Origin: Comamonadaceae bacterium
GTDB taxonomy: Bacteria; Pseudomonadota; Gammaproteobacteria; Burkholderiales; Burkholderiaceae_C
Assembly (NCBI GenBank): GCA_015999985.1
Contig: JAECRA010000001.1
Span: forward strand, 58,573-122,572
Direction of reading: 5' to 3'
Length of the DNA: 64,000 bases
Both the position numbers and the translations under genes were made by a program. This document shows positions 1 through 7,130 of this stretch, piece after piece (positions within the stretch are counted from its first letter, which is position 1; every line of letters begins with the position of its first letter). The notes below the pieces were generated by a model. It did no database searches. It had not been told where the DNA came from and was given only the letters and a program-made list of their open reading frames with translations.

Positions 1-200
1 AGGGTAGCGTGGGGGCTACTTTGATCGCCGGGCCGCTCCCAAGATGAAAAGCGGCGCGGCCGGCTTCGGACCCTCGGGGGGCAACGGACCATGCGCAGCA
101 GGGTAGCGTGGGGGCTACTTTGATCGCCGGGCCGCTCCCAAGATGAAAAGCGGCCCCCTCGGGGGGCAGCGGACCATGCGCAGCAGGGTAGCGTGGGGGC
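1..200. repeat. Imperfect tandem repeat downstream of corA
   Basis: A segment of about 55 bp starting AGGGTAGCGTGGGGGCTACT occurs at 1-55 and again at 100-154, and its first 16 bp recur at 185-200. The linkers between copies (71-99 and 156-184) are also near identical. Repeat periods are 99 and 85 bp. The array abuts the stop codon of corA. The material is GC-rich and hairpin-prone and has no good coding frame; it resembles the dispersed intergenic repeats common in Comamonadaceae. The array may continue left of the window. Confidence 0.8.
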
Positions 201-1187
201 CTATTTCAGCCAGCCCCGACGCCTGAAATACCACATGGGAAGCAGCGCGCTGGCGATCATGACCCCAATGGCCCAGGCGTAGCCAAACTGCCAATCCAGC
301 TCCGGCATGAGCTTGAAGTTCATGCCGTAGATGCTGGCCACCAGTGTTGGAGGAAGCAGGGCCACGCTGGCCACGGAGAACAGCTTGATGATGCGGTTTT
401 GGTTGATGTTGATGAAACCGACGGTGGCATCCATCAGGAAGTTGATCTTGTCGAACAGGAAGGTCGTGTGGCCATCGAGGGAGTCCAGGTCCCGCAGAAT
501 CTGCCGGGCCTCATCAAACTGCTCTGCACCCAGCATCTTGCTGCGCATCAGAAAGCTCACCGCGCGGCGGGTATCCATCACGTTGCGCCGGATGAGACCG
601 TTCAGGTCTTCCTGCCGAGCAATGGCAGCGAGCACTTCGCTGGCCAGAGAGTCGGTCACGTTATCGGAGAGAACCTTCTTGCTGGCCATCTCCAATTCGT
701 CGTAGATGCCTTCCAGTGTGTCGGCTGAATATTCGGCATCGCCGTCGTAGAGTTTGAGCAGCACTTCCTTGGCGTCGGCCAGCAAGCCTGGCATGCGGCG
801 GGCGCGCATACGCAAGAGGCGAAATGCGGGCACTGATTCGTCATGGATCGAAAACAGCACCCCATGGCTGCGCAGGTTTTCATTGACGAGGTTCAGAATG
901 AAAGCCACGCGTTCCTGGCGCGGTTCGTCCCAGTCGGCAACCAAAAAGTCGCTTCGGATATGAAGTTCGCCGTTATCTTCTTCGTAAAAACGTGCGGATT
1001 CTTCGATGTCCTCGTCCATCGCATCTTCTGGAATCGACAGGCCGTAATACTGCTTGATCCAGCGCTTTTCTTCGGGCGTAGGATCTTCGAGGTCAACCCA
1101 GATGGGGCGAAACTGAGAAAGCTCTTCCAGAGACTCGATCTCTTCCTGGAACAGCCGCCCATTGGTGAGCGTGAAGATGTTGAGCAT
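201..1187 (-). CDS. corA: CorA-family magnesium/divalent cation transporter
   Basis: A 328-aa inner-membrane channel for Mg2+ (and often Co2+/Ni2+) uptake. The long acidic N-terminal cytoplasmic domain (about residues 1-265) is followed by two C-terminal membrane helices, with the diagnostic YGMN motif at the end of the first, followed by a loop and a second helix that ends in a basic WYFRRRGW tail. Length matches the family (about 320 aa). It is transcribed away from hpf and ends in the repeat array at 1-200. No Mg2+ leader or riboswitch was recognisable in the 340 bp upstream. The paralogue ZntB lacks nothing obvious here, so substrate specificity is an inference; family assignment is firm. 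Confidence 0.93.
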   Translation of the reverse strand: MLNIFTLTNGRLFQEEIESLEELSQFRPIWVDLEDPTPEEKRWIKQYYGLSIPEDAMDEDIEESARFYEEDNGELHIRSDFLVADWDEPRQERVAFILNLVNENLRSHGVLFSIHDESVPAFRLLRMRARRMPGLLADAKEVLLKLYDGDAEYSADTLEGIYDELEMASKKVLSDNVTDSLASEVLAAIARQEDLNGLIRRNVMDTRRAVSFLMRSKMLGAEQFDEARQILRDLDSLDGHTTFLFDKINFLMDATVGFININQNRIIKLFSVASVALLPPTLVASIYGMNFKLMPELDWQFGYAWAIGVMIASALLPMWYFRRRGWLK

Positions 1188-1412
1188 GGTTCCCTCGGCG
1201 TGGACGAACTCTGGCGATAGTGGGCGTTAGCTAGTCTCTGTCCGGAGAGAGAAACGTCAAGAACGGGCGATTTCATCGCGAAGTCCGGAGAAAAAGCTCC
1301 TCAGGCCAAGCATCCGCGACGAACGAAACAGCCGGCGATTATGGCATCGCAGCATGACCCTGCAAGTCGGTAGGGCGGGTTGCTTTTGCTGGGTTTCGCA
1401 GGCATAGTGGTT

Positions 1413-1436
1413 CTTAGAACGTAAACACGTTCTAAG
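1413..1436. promoter_or_regulatory. Perfect 10-bp inverted repeat upstream of hpf
   Basis: CTTAGAACGT (1413-1422) and ACGTTCTAAG (1427-1436) are exact reverse complements separated by AAAC. The site lies in the 342-bp corA/hpf divergent region, 93 bp before the hpf start. It has no following T-run, so an operator or an mRNA stem is more likely than a terminator. The binding factor is unknown. Confidence 0.5.
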
Positions 1437-1529
1437 TGACATGAGTTTGACGTGAGTACGATTTTTTCGTGGTTGCCCAGCCTTTACGCAGGGCAGCTTG
1501 TTTCACCCTGAGGCCAAAGGAGGCTCTTC

Positions 1530-1859
1530 ATGAACTTGACGATCAGTGGACACCATCTTGAAGTCACCCCCGCGTTACGCAGCTATGTAACCGGCAAGTT
1601 GGACCGGATAACCCGGCATTTCGACCAGGTGGTCGACGTGAAAGTCCTCCTGACAGTTGAAAATCAGAAGGAAAAAGACAAACGTCAACGAGCGGAATGC
1701 AACATTCGTGTCAAAGGAAACGATCTGTTTGCTGAAAGCGCTCACGAGGATCTGTACGCCGCTGTGGACGATCTCATGGATAAGCTAGACCGTCAGGTGG
1801 TGCGCCACAAGGACAAGCTGCAATCCCATGATCATGCGGCTGCCAAGCATTTGATGTAG
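1530..1859 (+). CDS. hpf: Ribosome hibernation promoting factor (HPF/RaiA family)
   Basis: A 109-aa protein of the short HPF class, which binds the 30S decoding region and promotes 100S dimers in stationary phase. It begins [20 protein letters not shown], typical of the family, carries the conserved basic patch and ends near residue 95 in the amphipathic helix [18 protein letters not shown]. It lacks the C-terminal dimerisation domain of long HPF. A good Shine-Dalgarno, AAAGGAGG, lies at 1516-1523. It heads hpf-ptsN-hprK, the usual proteobacterial PTS-Ntr neighbourhood, but rpoN, which often precedes it, is absent here because corA occupies the upstream side. Confidence 0.93.
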   Translation: MNLTISGHHLEVTPALRSYVTGKLDRITRHFDQVVDVKVLLTVENQKEKDKRQRAECNIRVKGNDLFAESAHEDLYAAVDDLMDKLDRQVVRHKDKLQSHDHAAAKHLM

Positions 1860-1903
1860 GATATTATTACAACAACGAGCGAAGACTGTAGACTCCATCT
1901 TGT

Positions 1904-1940
1904 AAGCCGTCGCGGGCAGCCGGGCGGCTTTCTTTTTTTC
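1904..1940 (+). terminator. Rho-independent terminator after hpf
   Basis: AAGCCG (1904-1909) pairs with CGGCTT (1925-1930) around a GC-rich loop that can pair further, followed by a T-rich tract to 1940. It lies 45 bp after the hpf stop and before ptsN, so it may attenuate read-through rather than block it. Confidence 0.65.
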
Positions 1941-2023
1941 ACGGTTTCTGGAGCTGGAGCAGGTATTGGCATGTTGGCCGGCTGTCATCCTGGCGTACAG
2001 GGAGCATAATTCGCGTCGAACCC

Positions 2024-2494
2024 ATGAACCGACTTGCGTCCATTCTTCCCGCCTCGCAGGTGCTGGTTGGCGTTGATGCCACCAGCAAGAAGCGCGCCTT
2101 TGAAGAGGCGGGCTTGCTATTTGAGAACCTGCATGGTCTGTCGCGTGCCTTGATCACCGACAGTCTCTTCGCGCGCGAGCGCTTAGGATCCACTGGCCTG
2201 GGCCACGGGGTAGCCATCCCGCATGGCCGAATCAAGGGCCTGAAGGCACCTATGGCTGCCGTCCTGCAGCTGACCCAGCCCATTGGCTTTGACGCTCCGG
2301 ATGAGCAGCCGGTGCGTCTACTGATCTTTTTGCTGGTCCCTGAAGCTGCGACGCAAAAGCACCTTGAGATCCTTTCAGAGATCGCCGAACTGCTGAGCGA
2401 TACCGCTTTGCGCGAGAAAATCAAGTCCGCTGCAAGTGTCGAGTCGCTTCACAGCCTGATCGACGACTGGCAACCCGCACTGCCCGCAGCATGA
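2024..2494 (+). CDS. ptsN: PTS IIA-like nitrogen regulatory protein
   Basis: A 156-aa EIIA-Ntr protein, the terminal phosphoacceptor of the nitrogen PTS (EI-Ntr, NPr, EIIA-Ntr), which regulates K+ transport and other processes by protein contact and does not move sugar. The fold runs from about residue 5 to 150 and the phosphorylatable histidine is His67 in the block [10 protein letters not shown]. Length matches the family. It sits between hpf and hprK, 46 bp before the latter, consistent with a PTS signalling unit. A kup-type K+ transporter is also in this window, but no functional link between them is shown by sequence. Confidence 0.94.
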   Translation: MNRLASILPASQVLVGVDATSKKRAFEEAGLLFENLHGLSRALITDSLFARERLGSTGLGHGVAIPHGRIKGLKAPMAAVLQLTQPIGFDAPDEQPVRLLIFLLVPEAATQKHLEILSEIAELLSDTALREKIKSAASVESLHSLIDDWQPALPAA

Positions 2495-2540
2495 GCAGGG
2501 GCGTGGGCTTGTCGGGCGCTGCCTCACGCTTTTCTTTCTC

Positions 2541-3494
2541 ATGAAGCCCTCCGCCATCAGCGCAGACGTACTGTTCGAGGACCACCGCGCTATTTTGCGC
2601 TGGCAATGGGTCGCAGGGCTGGGCTCGCCCGAACGCCGGTTCGATGAAGTTGCAGTCAGGGCTGCGCGCTCCAGTGCCGATCTGGTTGGGTATTTGAACT
2701 ACATCCATCCCTACCGGGTGCAAATCCTGGGAGAGAGGGAGGTAGCCTATCTCAGCAATGGCTCGGCTGCAGACTGCGCACGGCGCATTTCGCGCATCGT
2801 CACGCTTGAACCACCCGTCCTGGTGCTGTGTGATGGCCAAAGCGCCCCTGATGCCCTTGTGTCGTTGTGCGAACGGGCCCAGATTCCGCTATTTGCCACT
2901 CAGGAATCAGCCGCGTTCGTCATTGATGTCCTGCGCGCCTATTTGTCCAAGCATTTTGCCGATCGCACCACCATGCACGGCGTTTTCATGGACATTCTTG
3001 GCCTGGGCGTGCTGATCACGGGTGAATCCGGGCTTGGCAAGAGTGAATTGGGGCTGGAGCTGATCTCGCGCGGCAACGGCTTGGTGGCCGACGATGCCGT
3101 CGACCTGTTTCGAATCAACCAGACCACCATCGAGGGGCGTTGCCCTGAGCTGTTACAGAACTTGCTGGAAGTTCGAGGCATCGGCCTGCTCGACATTCGC
3201 GCCATCTTTGGAGAAGCGGCCGTACGCCGGCGCATGCGTTTACGCCTGATCGTGCATCTGGTGCGGCGCGAAACCATGGAACGTGACTACGAACGCATGC
3301 CCTATGAGCCACTTACCCAGGAAGTGCTGGGCGTGCAGATCCAGAAAGCGGTGATCCAGGTGGTGGCCGGGCGCAACATCGCTGTGCTGGTTGAGGCTGC
3401 AGTGCGCAACCATATCCTGCAATTGCGGGGCGTGGACACCTATCAGGAGTTCGTCGAACGCCATCGGCGGGCGATGGAAAAAGGCGGCGAATAG
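2541..3494 (+). CDS. hprK: HPr kinase/phosphorylase
   Basis: A 317-aa bifunctional enzyme that phosphorylates HPr on serine using ATP and removes it with phosphate. The N-terminal domain covers about residues 1-130 and the C-terminal kinase domain starts near 135. The Walker A loop GESGLGKS begins at Gly161, and the family signature [15 protein letters not shown] follows around residues 211-225. Length is normal. It follows ptsN and ends within a terminator hairpin. In most betaproteobacteria rapZ follows hprK; here it is absent and a repeat-rich gap and fur follow. Confidence 0.95.
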   Translation: MKPSAISADVLFEDHRAILRWQWVAGLGSPERRFDEVAVRAARSSADLVGYLNYIHPYRVQILGEREVAYLSNGSAADCARRISRIVTLEPPVLVLCDGQSAPDALVSLCERAQIPLFATQESAAFVIDVLRAYLSKHFADRTTMHGVFMDILGLGVLITGESGLGKSELGLELISRGNGLVADDAVDLFRINQTTIEGRCPELLQNLLEVRGIGLLDIRAIFGEAAVRRRMRLRLIVHLVRRETMERDYERMPYEPLTQEVLGVQIQKAVIQVVAGRNIAVLVEAAVRNHILQLRGVDTYQEFVERHRRAMEKGGE

Positions 3495-3517
3495 GCCATT
3501 GGGCCTCTCGTTTTTTC
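3493..3517 (+). terminator. Terminator overlapping the hprK stop
   Basis: AGGCC (3493-3497) and GGCCT (3502-3506) form a hairpin with an ATTG loop; six Ts follow at 3511-3516. The 5' arm includes part of the hprK stop codon (3492-3494). Confidence 0.65.
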
Positions 3518-3587
3518 CTGCTGCTGAGTGTGCAGGCAACTCCATCATCCGTGAAACCCAGGCGCAAGTCTTAACCGGCTGTTCTCC

Positions 3588-3665
3588 TGGGAGCGCCAAG
3601 CTCCAGCTTGGCAATTCAGCGCTTGAAGGAGCCCTCGGAATGGCCAAGCCGGAGCTTGGCGTTTC
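3588..3665. repeat. Dispersed palindromic repeat (GCCAAGCT type), copy 1
   Basis: GCCAAGCT (3595-3602) and AGCTTGGC (3605-3612) are perfect reverse complements with a 2-nt loop. A second, weaker pair, GCCAAGC (3643-3649) and GCTTGGC (3654-3660), follows. The 22 bp at 3591-3612 recur exactly at 51061-51082. This fills most of the 293-bp gap between hprK and fur, where no gene was seen. Confidence 0.7.
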
Positions 3666-3787
3666 CAAGAAATGTGTCCCCTGCTTCCCAGACGCCTTAG
3701 CGCAACTCTGCGGCAGTCCCGTCACCGCGTCGGCCCTGCAAGCCTTTTCAGCCGGCCGGGAAAGCACAAACGCCGAGCGCTCGGCGC

Positions 3788-4222
3788 TTACTTCCTGACG
3801 ACCCTGTGCGGGCACCCGGTCTTGATGCAGTTGGCGTAAAGGCTGAGCGCATGATCGGCAATGACGAAGCCCTTGAGCTTGGCCACGTCGTTTTGCCGTG
3901 CTTCGATCTCGGCATCGTAGAACTCTTCCACATGGCCGCAATCCAGGCACACGAGGTGATCGTGATGCTGCTCTTCACGCAGTTCGTACACGGCTTTGCC
4001 GGTCTCGAAATGGTTGCGACTAAGAATTCCGGCCTGCTCAAACTGCGTGAGCACCCGATAAACCGTCGCCAAGCCGATGTCTGAATGATCGGCCAGCAGT
4101 AAACGGTAGACGTCTTCGGCCGTCATATGCCGCTGGTCGGCTTTCTGGAAAATTTCCAGAATCTTAAGCCGAGGCAAGGTGGCCTTGAGGCCGGTACTCT
4201 TTAGTTCGTCGATGTTATCCAT
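3788..4222 (-). CDS. fur: Ferric uptake regulator
   Basis: A 144-aa Fe2+-dependent repressor. I start it at the ATG at 4220-4222 ([18 protein letters not shown]), which matches the usual Fur N-terminus; an upstream in-frame ATG would add 12 residues not typical of the family. A winged-helix DNA-binding domain (about 1-85, with the GLATVYRVL recognition helix) is followed by a metal-binding dimerisation domain with [16 protein letters not shown] and a late Cys (CIKTGC). It is divergent from omlA, a long-known betaproteobacterial and pseudomonad arrangement in which the two promoters face away from each other. Confidence 0.96.
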   Translation of the reverse strand: MDNIDELKSTGLKATLPRLKILEIFQKADQRHMTAEDVYRLLLADHSDIGLATVYRVLTQFEQAGILSRNHFETGKAVYELREEQHHDHLVCLDCGHVEEFYDAEIEARQNDVAKLKGFVIADHALSLYANCIKTGCPHRVVRK

Positions 4223-4233
4223 TCTGTCGCCGC

Positions 4234-4239
4234 TACAAT
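4234..4239 (+). promoter_or_regulatory. Candidate -10 box for omlA
   Basis: TACAAT at 4234-4239 in the fur/omlA gap fits a sigma-70 -10 element (5 of 6 bases). No good -35 was seen about 17 bp upstream. It would place the transcript start near 4246, downstream of the ATG at 4238, and therefore favours a start codon at 4271 or 4316 for omlA. Confidence 0.4.
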
Positions 4240-4270
4240 GTCCAGCCGTATTGTGCATGAGCTGGGATCA

Positions 4271-4852
4271 ATGTCTCCATCGCCCCAAACCCTTGTCCGC
4301 GAACCTCTGCGGACCATGCGGACGCTTATGGTGGTCAGCATGGCCGCCGCGCTGGCCGTCACACTGACGGCCTGCAGCAGTTTTAACCGCGCCACACTAG
4401 GTGTGGCCGATGCCCTGACGCTCTATAAACCAGAAGTGGTGCAGGGGAATTTTGTCTCCAAGGAGCAGATGGCCGCTTTGCAGCCTGGCATGACACGCCT
4501 TCAGGTGCGTGATGTTCTGGGTACCCCTTTGCTCACCAGTGTTTTTCACGGTGATCGCTGGGATTATGTGTTTTCCTTGCGGCGCCAAGGCGTCGAGCCA
4601 CAGAACTTCCGCCTCACGGTGTATTTTGAGGGCGACACTCTTTCTCGTTTCGAGGGCGATGATATGCCCAGCGAAACTGAATTTGTGCAGCGCATCAGCC
4701 GCAAGCGAGACGTGAAGGTGCCCGTTCTGGAAGCTACTGAAGCCCAGCTGGCCAACTTCCCGGTTCGGGCCGCTTCAGATGCGCCCGCTGCGACCACATC
4801 ACCGGATGTCGCGCCTTCGGGCAACTACCCTCCGTTGGAAGGACCTCGCTGA
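4271..4852 (+). CDS. bamE: Outer membrane lipoprotein OmlA/BamE (SmpA family)
   Basis: A lipoprotein of the BAM outer-membrane protein assembly complex. A signal peptide ends in the lipobox LTAC (Cys35 from this start), and the SmpA/OmlA domain follows with [19 protein letters not shown], the typical BamE core, to about residue 125. The remaining C-terminal part is low-complexity Ala/Pro-rich. At 193 aa it is longer than E. coli BamE (113 aa), as usual in betaproteobacteria. Start choice: ATG 4271 is preceded by a weak GGGA; ATG 4316 would give an ideal 20-residue lipoprotein signal; ATG 4238 overlaps a candidate -10 box. It ends overlapping dapB by one base. Confidence 0.9.
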   Translation: MSPSPQTLVREPLRTMRTLMVVSMAAALAVTLTACSSFNRATLGVADALTLYKPEVVQGNFVSKEQMAALQPGMTRLQVRDVLGTPLLTSVFHGDRWDYVFSLRRQGVEPQNFRLTVYFEGDTLSRFEGDDMPSETEFVQRISRKRDVKVPVLEATEAQLANFPVRAASDAPAATTSPDVAPSGNYPPLEGPR

Positions 4853-5688
4853 TGGAAAATTCCTCCACAGCGCCTGGCGCGCAGTCGCCGCACCGCATTG
4901 CGGTTGCGGGCGCCAGTGGCCGAATGGGCCAGATGCTGGTCGACGCTATCCAGGTAGCCAACGACTGCCAGTTAACAGGTGCACTTGACCGTGCAGACAG
5001 CCCCGTACTTGGCCAGGACGCAGGCGCGTTCCTGGGGCATGCCACAGGCGTTCGCATCACTTCGGATTTTGCGGCGGGCTTGAAGGGCGCGCAGGTGCTG
5101 ATTGATTTCACCCGGCCCGAAGCGACCATGGCGCACTTGGCGGCCTGCCGTGAGCAGGGCGTGGCGCTGGTCATAGGCACCACCGGTTTCTCCGATGCGC
5201 AGAAAGCGGAGATTGCAGACGCCGCCAAGCACATTGCCGTCGTCATGGCGCCCAATATGAGCGTTGGCGTCAATGTGACCTTCAAGCTCCTTGAAATGGC
5301 CGCCAAGGCGCTGTCTACGGGCTATGACATTGAAGTCATTGAGGCCCACCATCGTCACAAGGTTGACGCCCCCAGTGGCACCGCGCTCAAAATGGGCGAG
5401 GTGATTGCACAGGCCCTGGGCAAGGACCTGAAAGATTGCGCCGTCTATGAGCGCTTTGGGCATACCGGCGAGAGAGACCCCTCGACCATCGGCTTTGCCA
5501 CTATTCGAGGTGGTGACATCGTGGGCGACCATACCGTGATGTTTGCCGGTACTGGCGAACGCATAGAGATCAGCCACAAGGCCGGAAATCGTGCCGGATA
5601 CGCTCAAGGCAGCTTGCGTGCCGCGCGGTTCCTTGGCGACAAGCGCCATGGTCTTTTTGACATGTTTGATGTCCTGAACTTAAAGTGA
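4852..5688 (+). CDS. dapB: 4-hydroxy-tetrahydrodipicolinate reductase
   Basis: A 278-aa NAD(P)H-dependent reductase of the diaminopimelate/lysine pathway. The N-terminal Rossmann fold opens with [18 protein letters not shown] (about residues 14-31). The substrate-binding signature [20 protein letters not shown] (residues 164-183) includes the catalytic His pair and Lys. Length matches the family (about 270 aa). The start codon overlaps the omlA stop (TGATG), indicating translational coupling. It is followed by a hairpin and then exbB. Confidence 0.96.
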   Translation: MENSSTAPGAQSPHRIAVAGASGRMGQMLVDAIQVANDCQLTGALDRADSPVLGQDAGAFLGHATGVRITSDFAAGLKGAQVLIDFTRPEATMAHLAACREQGVALVIGTTGFSDAQKAEIADAAKHIAVVMAPNMSVGVNVTFKLLEMAAKALSTGYDIEVIEAHHRHKVDAPSGTALKMGEVIAQALGKDLKDCAVYERFGHTGERDPSTIGFATIRGGDIVGDHTVMFAGTGERIEISHKAGNRAGYAQGSLRAARFLGDKRHGLFDMFDVLNLK

Positions 5689-5707
5689 CCCTTCTCCTGA
5701 TCCGCTC

Positions 5708-5735
5708 CAGTGCCTTTTCCTTTCTAAAGGCACTG
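5708..5735 (+). terminator. Stem-loop between dapB and exbB
   Basis: CAGTGCCTTT (5708-5717) and AAAGGCACTG (5726-5735) are perfect 10-bp reverse complements with an 8-nt loop. There is no T-run after it, so it is a possible weak terminator or an mRNA processing/stabilising stem. Confidence 0.45.
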
Positions 5736-5789
5736 CGAGCAGCCCGGTCTAGCTCGTTCCGCGGTTAATCGATTGAGATCTGAAACTCC

Positions 5790-6428
5790 ATGAATTTGCA
5801 ACAAATTTTTTCGCAGAGCGATGCCATTGGCAAGGCCGTGGCCATCTTGCTGCTCCTGATGTCCATAGCAAGCTGGGTGGTCATTCTCTACAAAGGATGG
5901 TTGCTGCGCCGCGCCAGCGTCAACGTGGCCACTACCGTAGCGGCATTCTGGCAGGCGCCGTCCCTCGAAGAGGGCGCGGCCCAGGCGCGCAAGTTGGATC
6001 AAGGGGCGCTGGTGGTGCCTTTGATCGAGGCCACGCAAAAACCCGCCGTCGGTACCTTGGCAGCGGCGGGTGACCGGGCGCAACAGCTCACACGGGTTCT
6101 GCGCGACGCCTTGCATGGTGTGCTCCACCGCCTGCATTTTGGCCAAGTTCTGCTGGCCACGATCGGTTCAACCGCTCCCTTCGTGGGCTTGTTGGGTACC
6201 GTTTGGGGCATCTACCATGCGCTCACCGGAATCTCCGGCAGTGGGCAGATTTCCATCGACAAGATCTCCGGACCTGTGGGCGAGGCACTCATCATGACCG
6301 CTGCGGGCTTGGCGGTGGCCATCCCCGCAGTGCTGGCCTATAACTGGTTTGGCCGCATCGTCGGGCGTATCGAGGCAGATCTGGAAGGTTTCGCGCGCGA
6401 CCTGCGGGAGTTGACTTCACACAACTGA
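5790..6428 (+). CDS. exbB: MotA/TolQ/ExbB-type proton channel protein
   Basis: A 212-aa inner-membrane protein of the ExbB/TolQ family, which with ExbD/TolR uses the proton gradient to energise outer-membrane processes. One helix lies at about 15-32 and two more at about 122-145 and 165-190, with the family core IGSTAPFVGLLGTVWGIYHAL and the GEALIMTAAGLAVAIPAV helix. It pairs with exbD 76 bp downstream. No tonB or tolA gene is next to it, so whether it serves TonB receptors or a Tol-like role cannot be told; the symbol is by family convention. Confidence 0.85.
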   Translation: MNLQQIFSQSDAIGKAVAILLLLMSIASWVVILYKGWLLRRASVNVATTVAAFWQAPSLEEGAAQARKLDQGALVVPLIEATQKPAVGTLAAAGDRAQQLTRVLRDALHGVLHRLHFGQVLLATIGSTAPFVGLLGTVWGIYHALTGISGSGQISIDKISGPVGEALIMTAAGLAVAIPAVLAYNWFGRIVGRIEADLEGFARDLRELTSHN

Positions 6429-6504
6429 TGAGTCACGAGTCCATGATCTCTGGGTTCTCTCGTTTCACCGGCTGGATTGGCGCGCAGCGCCTTGGATAAC
6501 TGAT

Positions 6505-6954
6505 ATGGCTTTCGGAAGACTCGAACGCGCCAAGGGCACCGAGCCCATGAGTGACATCAACGTCACACCGTTGGTAGACGTCATGCTGGTGCTGGTGGTG
6601 ATTTTCATCATCACCGCGCCCCTGCTGGCCAGTTCCATCCGGCTCGATCTGCCCAAGACCGATGCAGCCAAGCCTGGCGATCCACCGAAGTTCGTGACCC
6701 TGGTGGTAGACAAAAGCGGGCAGACCTATTTCAACGACAAACCCGTCAACCGCCACGAGATGATTCTGGCACTGACCGACGCCGCTCGGGCAGACGCGCA
6801 GACCGAAGTGCAATTGCGTGCGGATCAAACGGTACCTTATGGCCGCGTGGTCGAAGTCATGGGCGAGGCCCAGAAGGCAGGCCTGAACCGTATTGGGTTC
6901 GTGGCCGACGCCCCTGCTGAAGCCACCCCGCCCGCTCAAGCAGCCAGCCGCTAA
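6505..6954 (+). CDS. exbD: ExbD/TolR family biopolymer transport protein
   Basis: A 149-aa partner of ExbB. A short cytoplasmic N-terminus (MSDINVTPLVDVMLVLVV at about residues 12-29) leads into a single membrane helix carrying the essential Asp (LVDVMLVLVVIFIITAP), then a periplasmic domain to the Pro/Ala-rich C-terminus. Length is normal for ExbD (about 140 aa). It lies directly after exbB and 176 bp before leuS, in a conserved dapB-exbB-exbD-leuS order. Confidence 0.88.
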   Translation: MAFGRLERAKGTEPMSDINVTPLVDVMLVLVVIFIITAPLLASSIRLDLPKTDAAKPGDPPKFVTLVVDKSGQTYFNDKPVNRHEMILALTDAARADAQTEVQLRADQTVPYGRVVEVMGEAQKAGLNRIGFVADAPAEATPPAQAASR

Positions 6955-7118
6955 GGTCATCAGTTAGGAGTCTGCGATAGCGGCGGGCTCGTTAAAACTT
7001 TCCGGCCGGGCTGTTTTTTTGCCCCTTGTGAGGCGGTAAAAACGCAGCTGTGGCCAAATAACCCGGCTGAAAGCTGTTCAGCCAGATTTCCGCACGTGAA
7101 ACTCACGCTGGCGCCACC

Positions 7119-7124
7119 TACAAT
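7119..7124 (+). promoter_or_regulatory. Candidate -10 box very close to leuS ATG
   Basis: TACAAT at 7119-7124 ends six bases before the leuS ATG (7131). If used, transcription would begin at or near the start codon, giving a leaderless mRNA. No Shine-Dalgarno is visible before the ATG, which fits. The -35 region (about 7096-7102, TGAAAC) is weak. A small palindrome CGTGA-AAC-TCACG overlaps the -35 region. Confidence 0.4.
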
Positions 7125-7130
7125 TTGCCC

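Noticed and set aside
3240-3950. A 236-aa minus-strand frame spanning hprK, repeat and fur.
   Set aside because: Covers parts of two real genes and a noncoding repeat; Arg/Pro/Ser-rich shadow.
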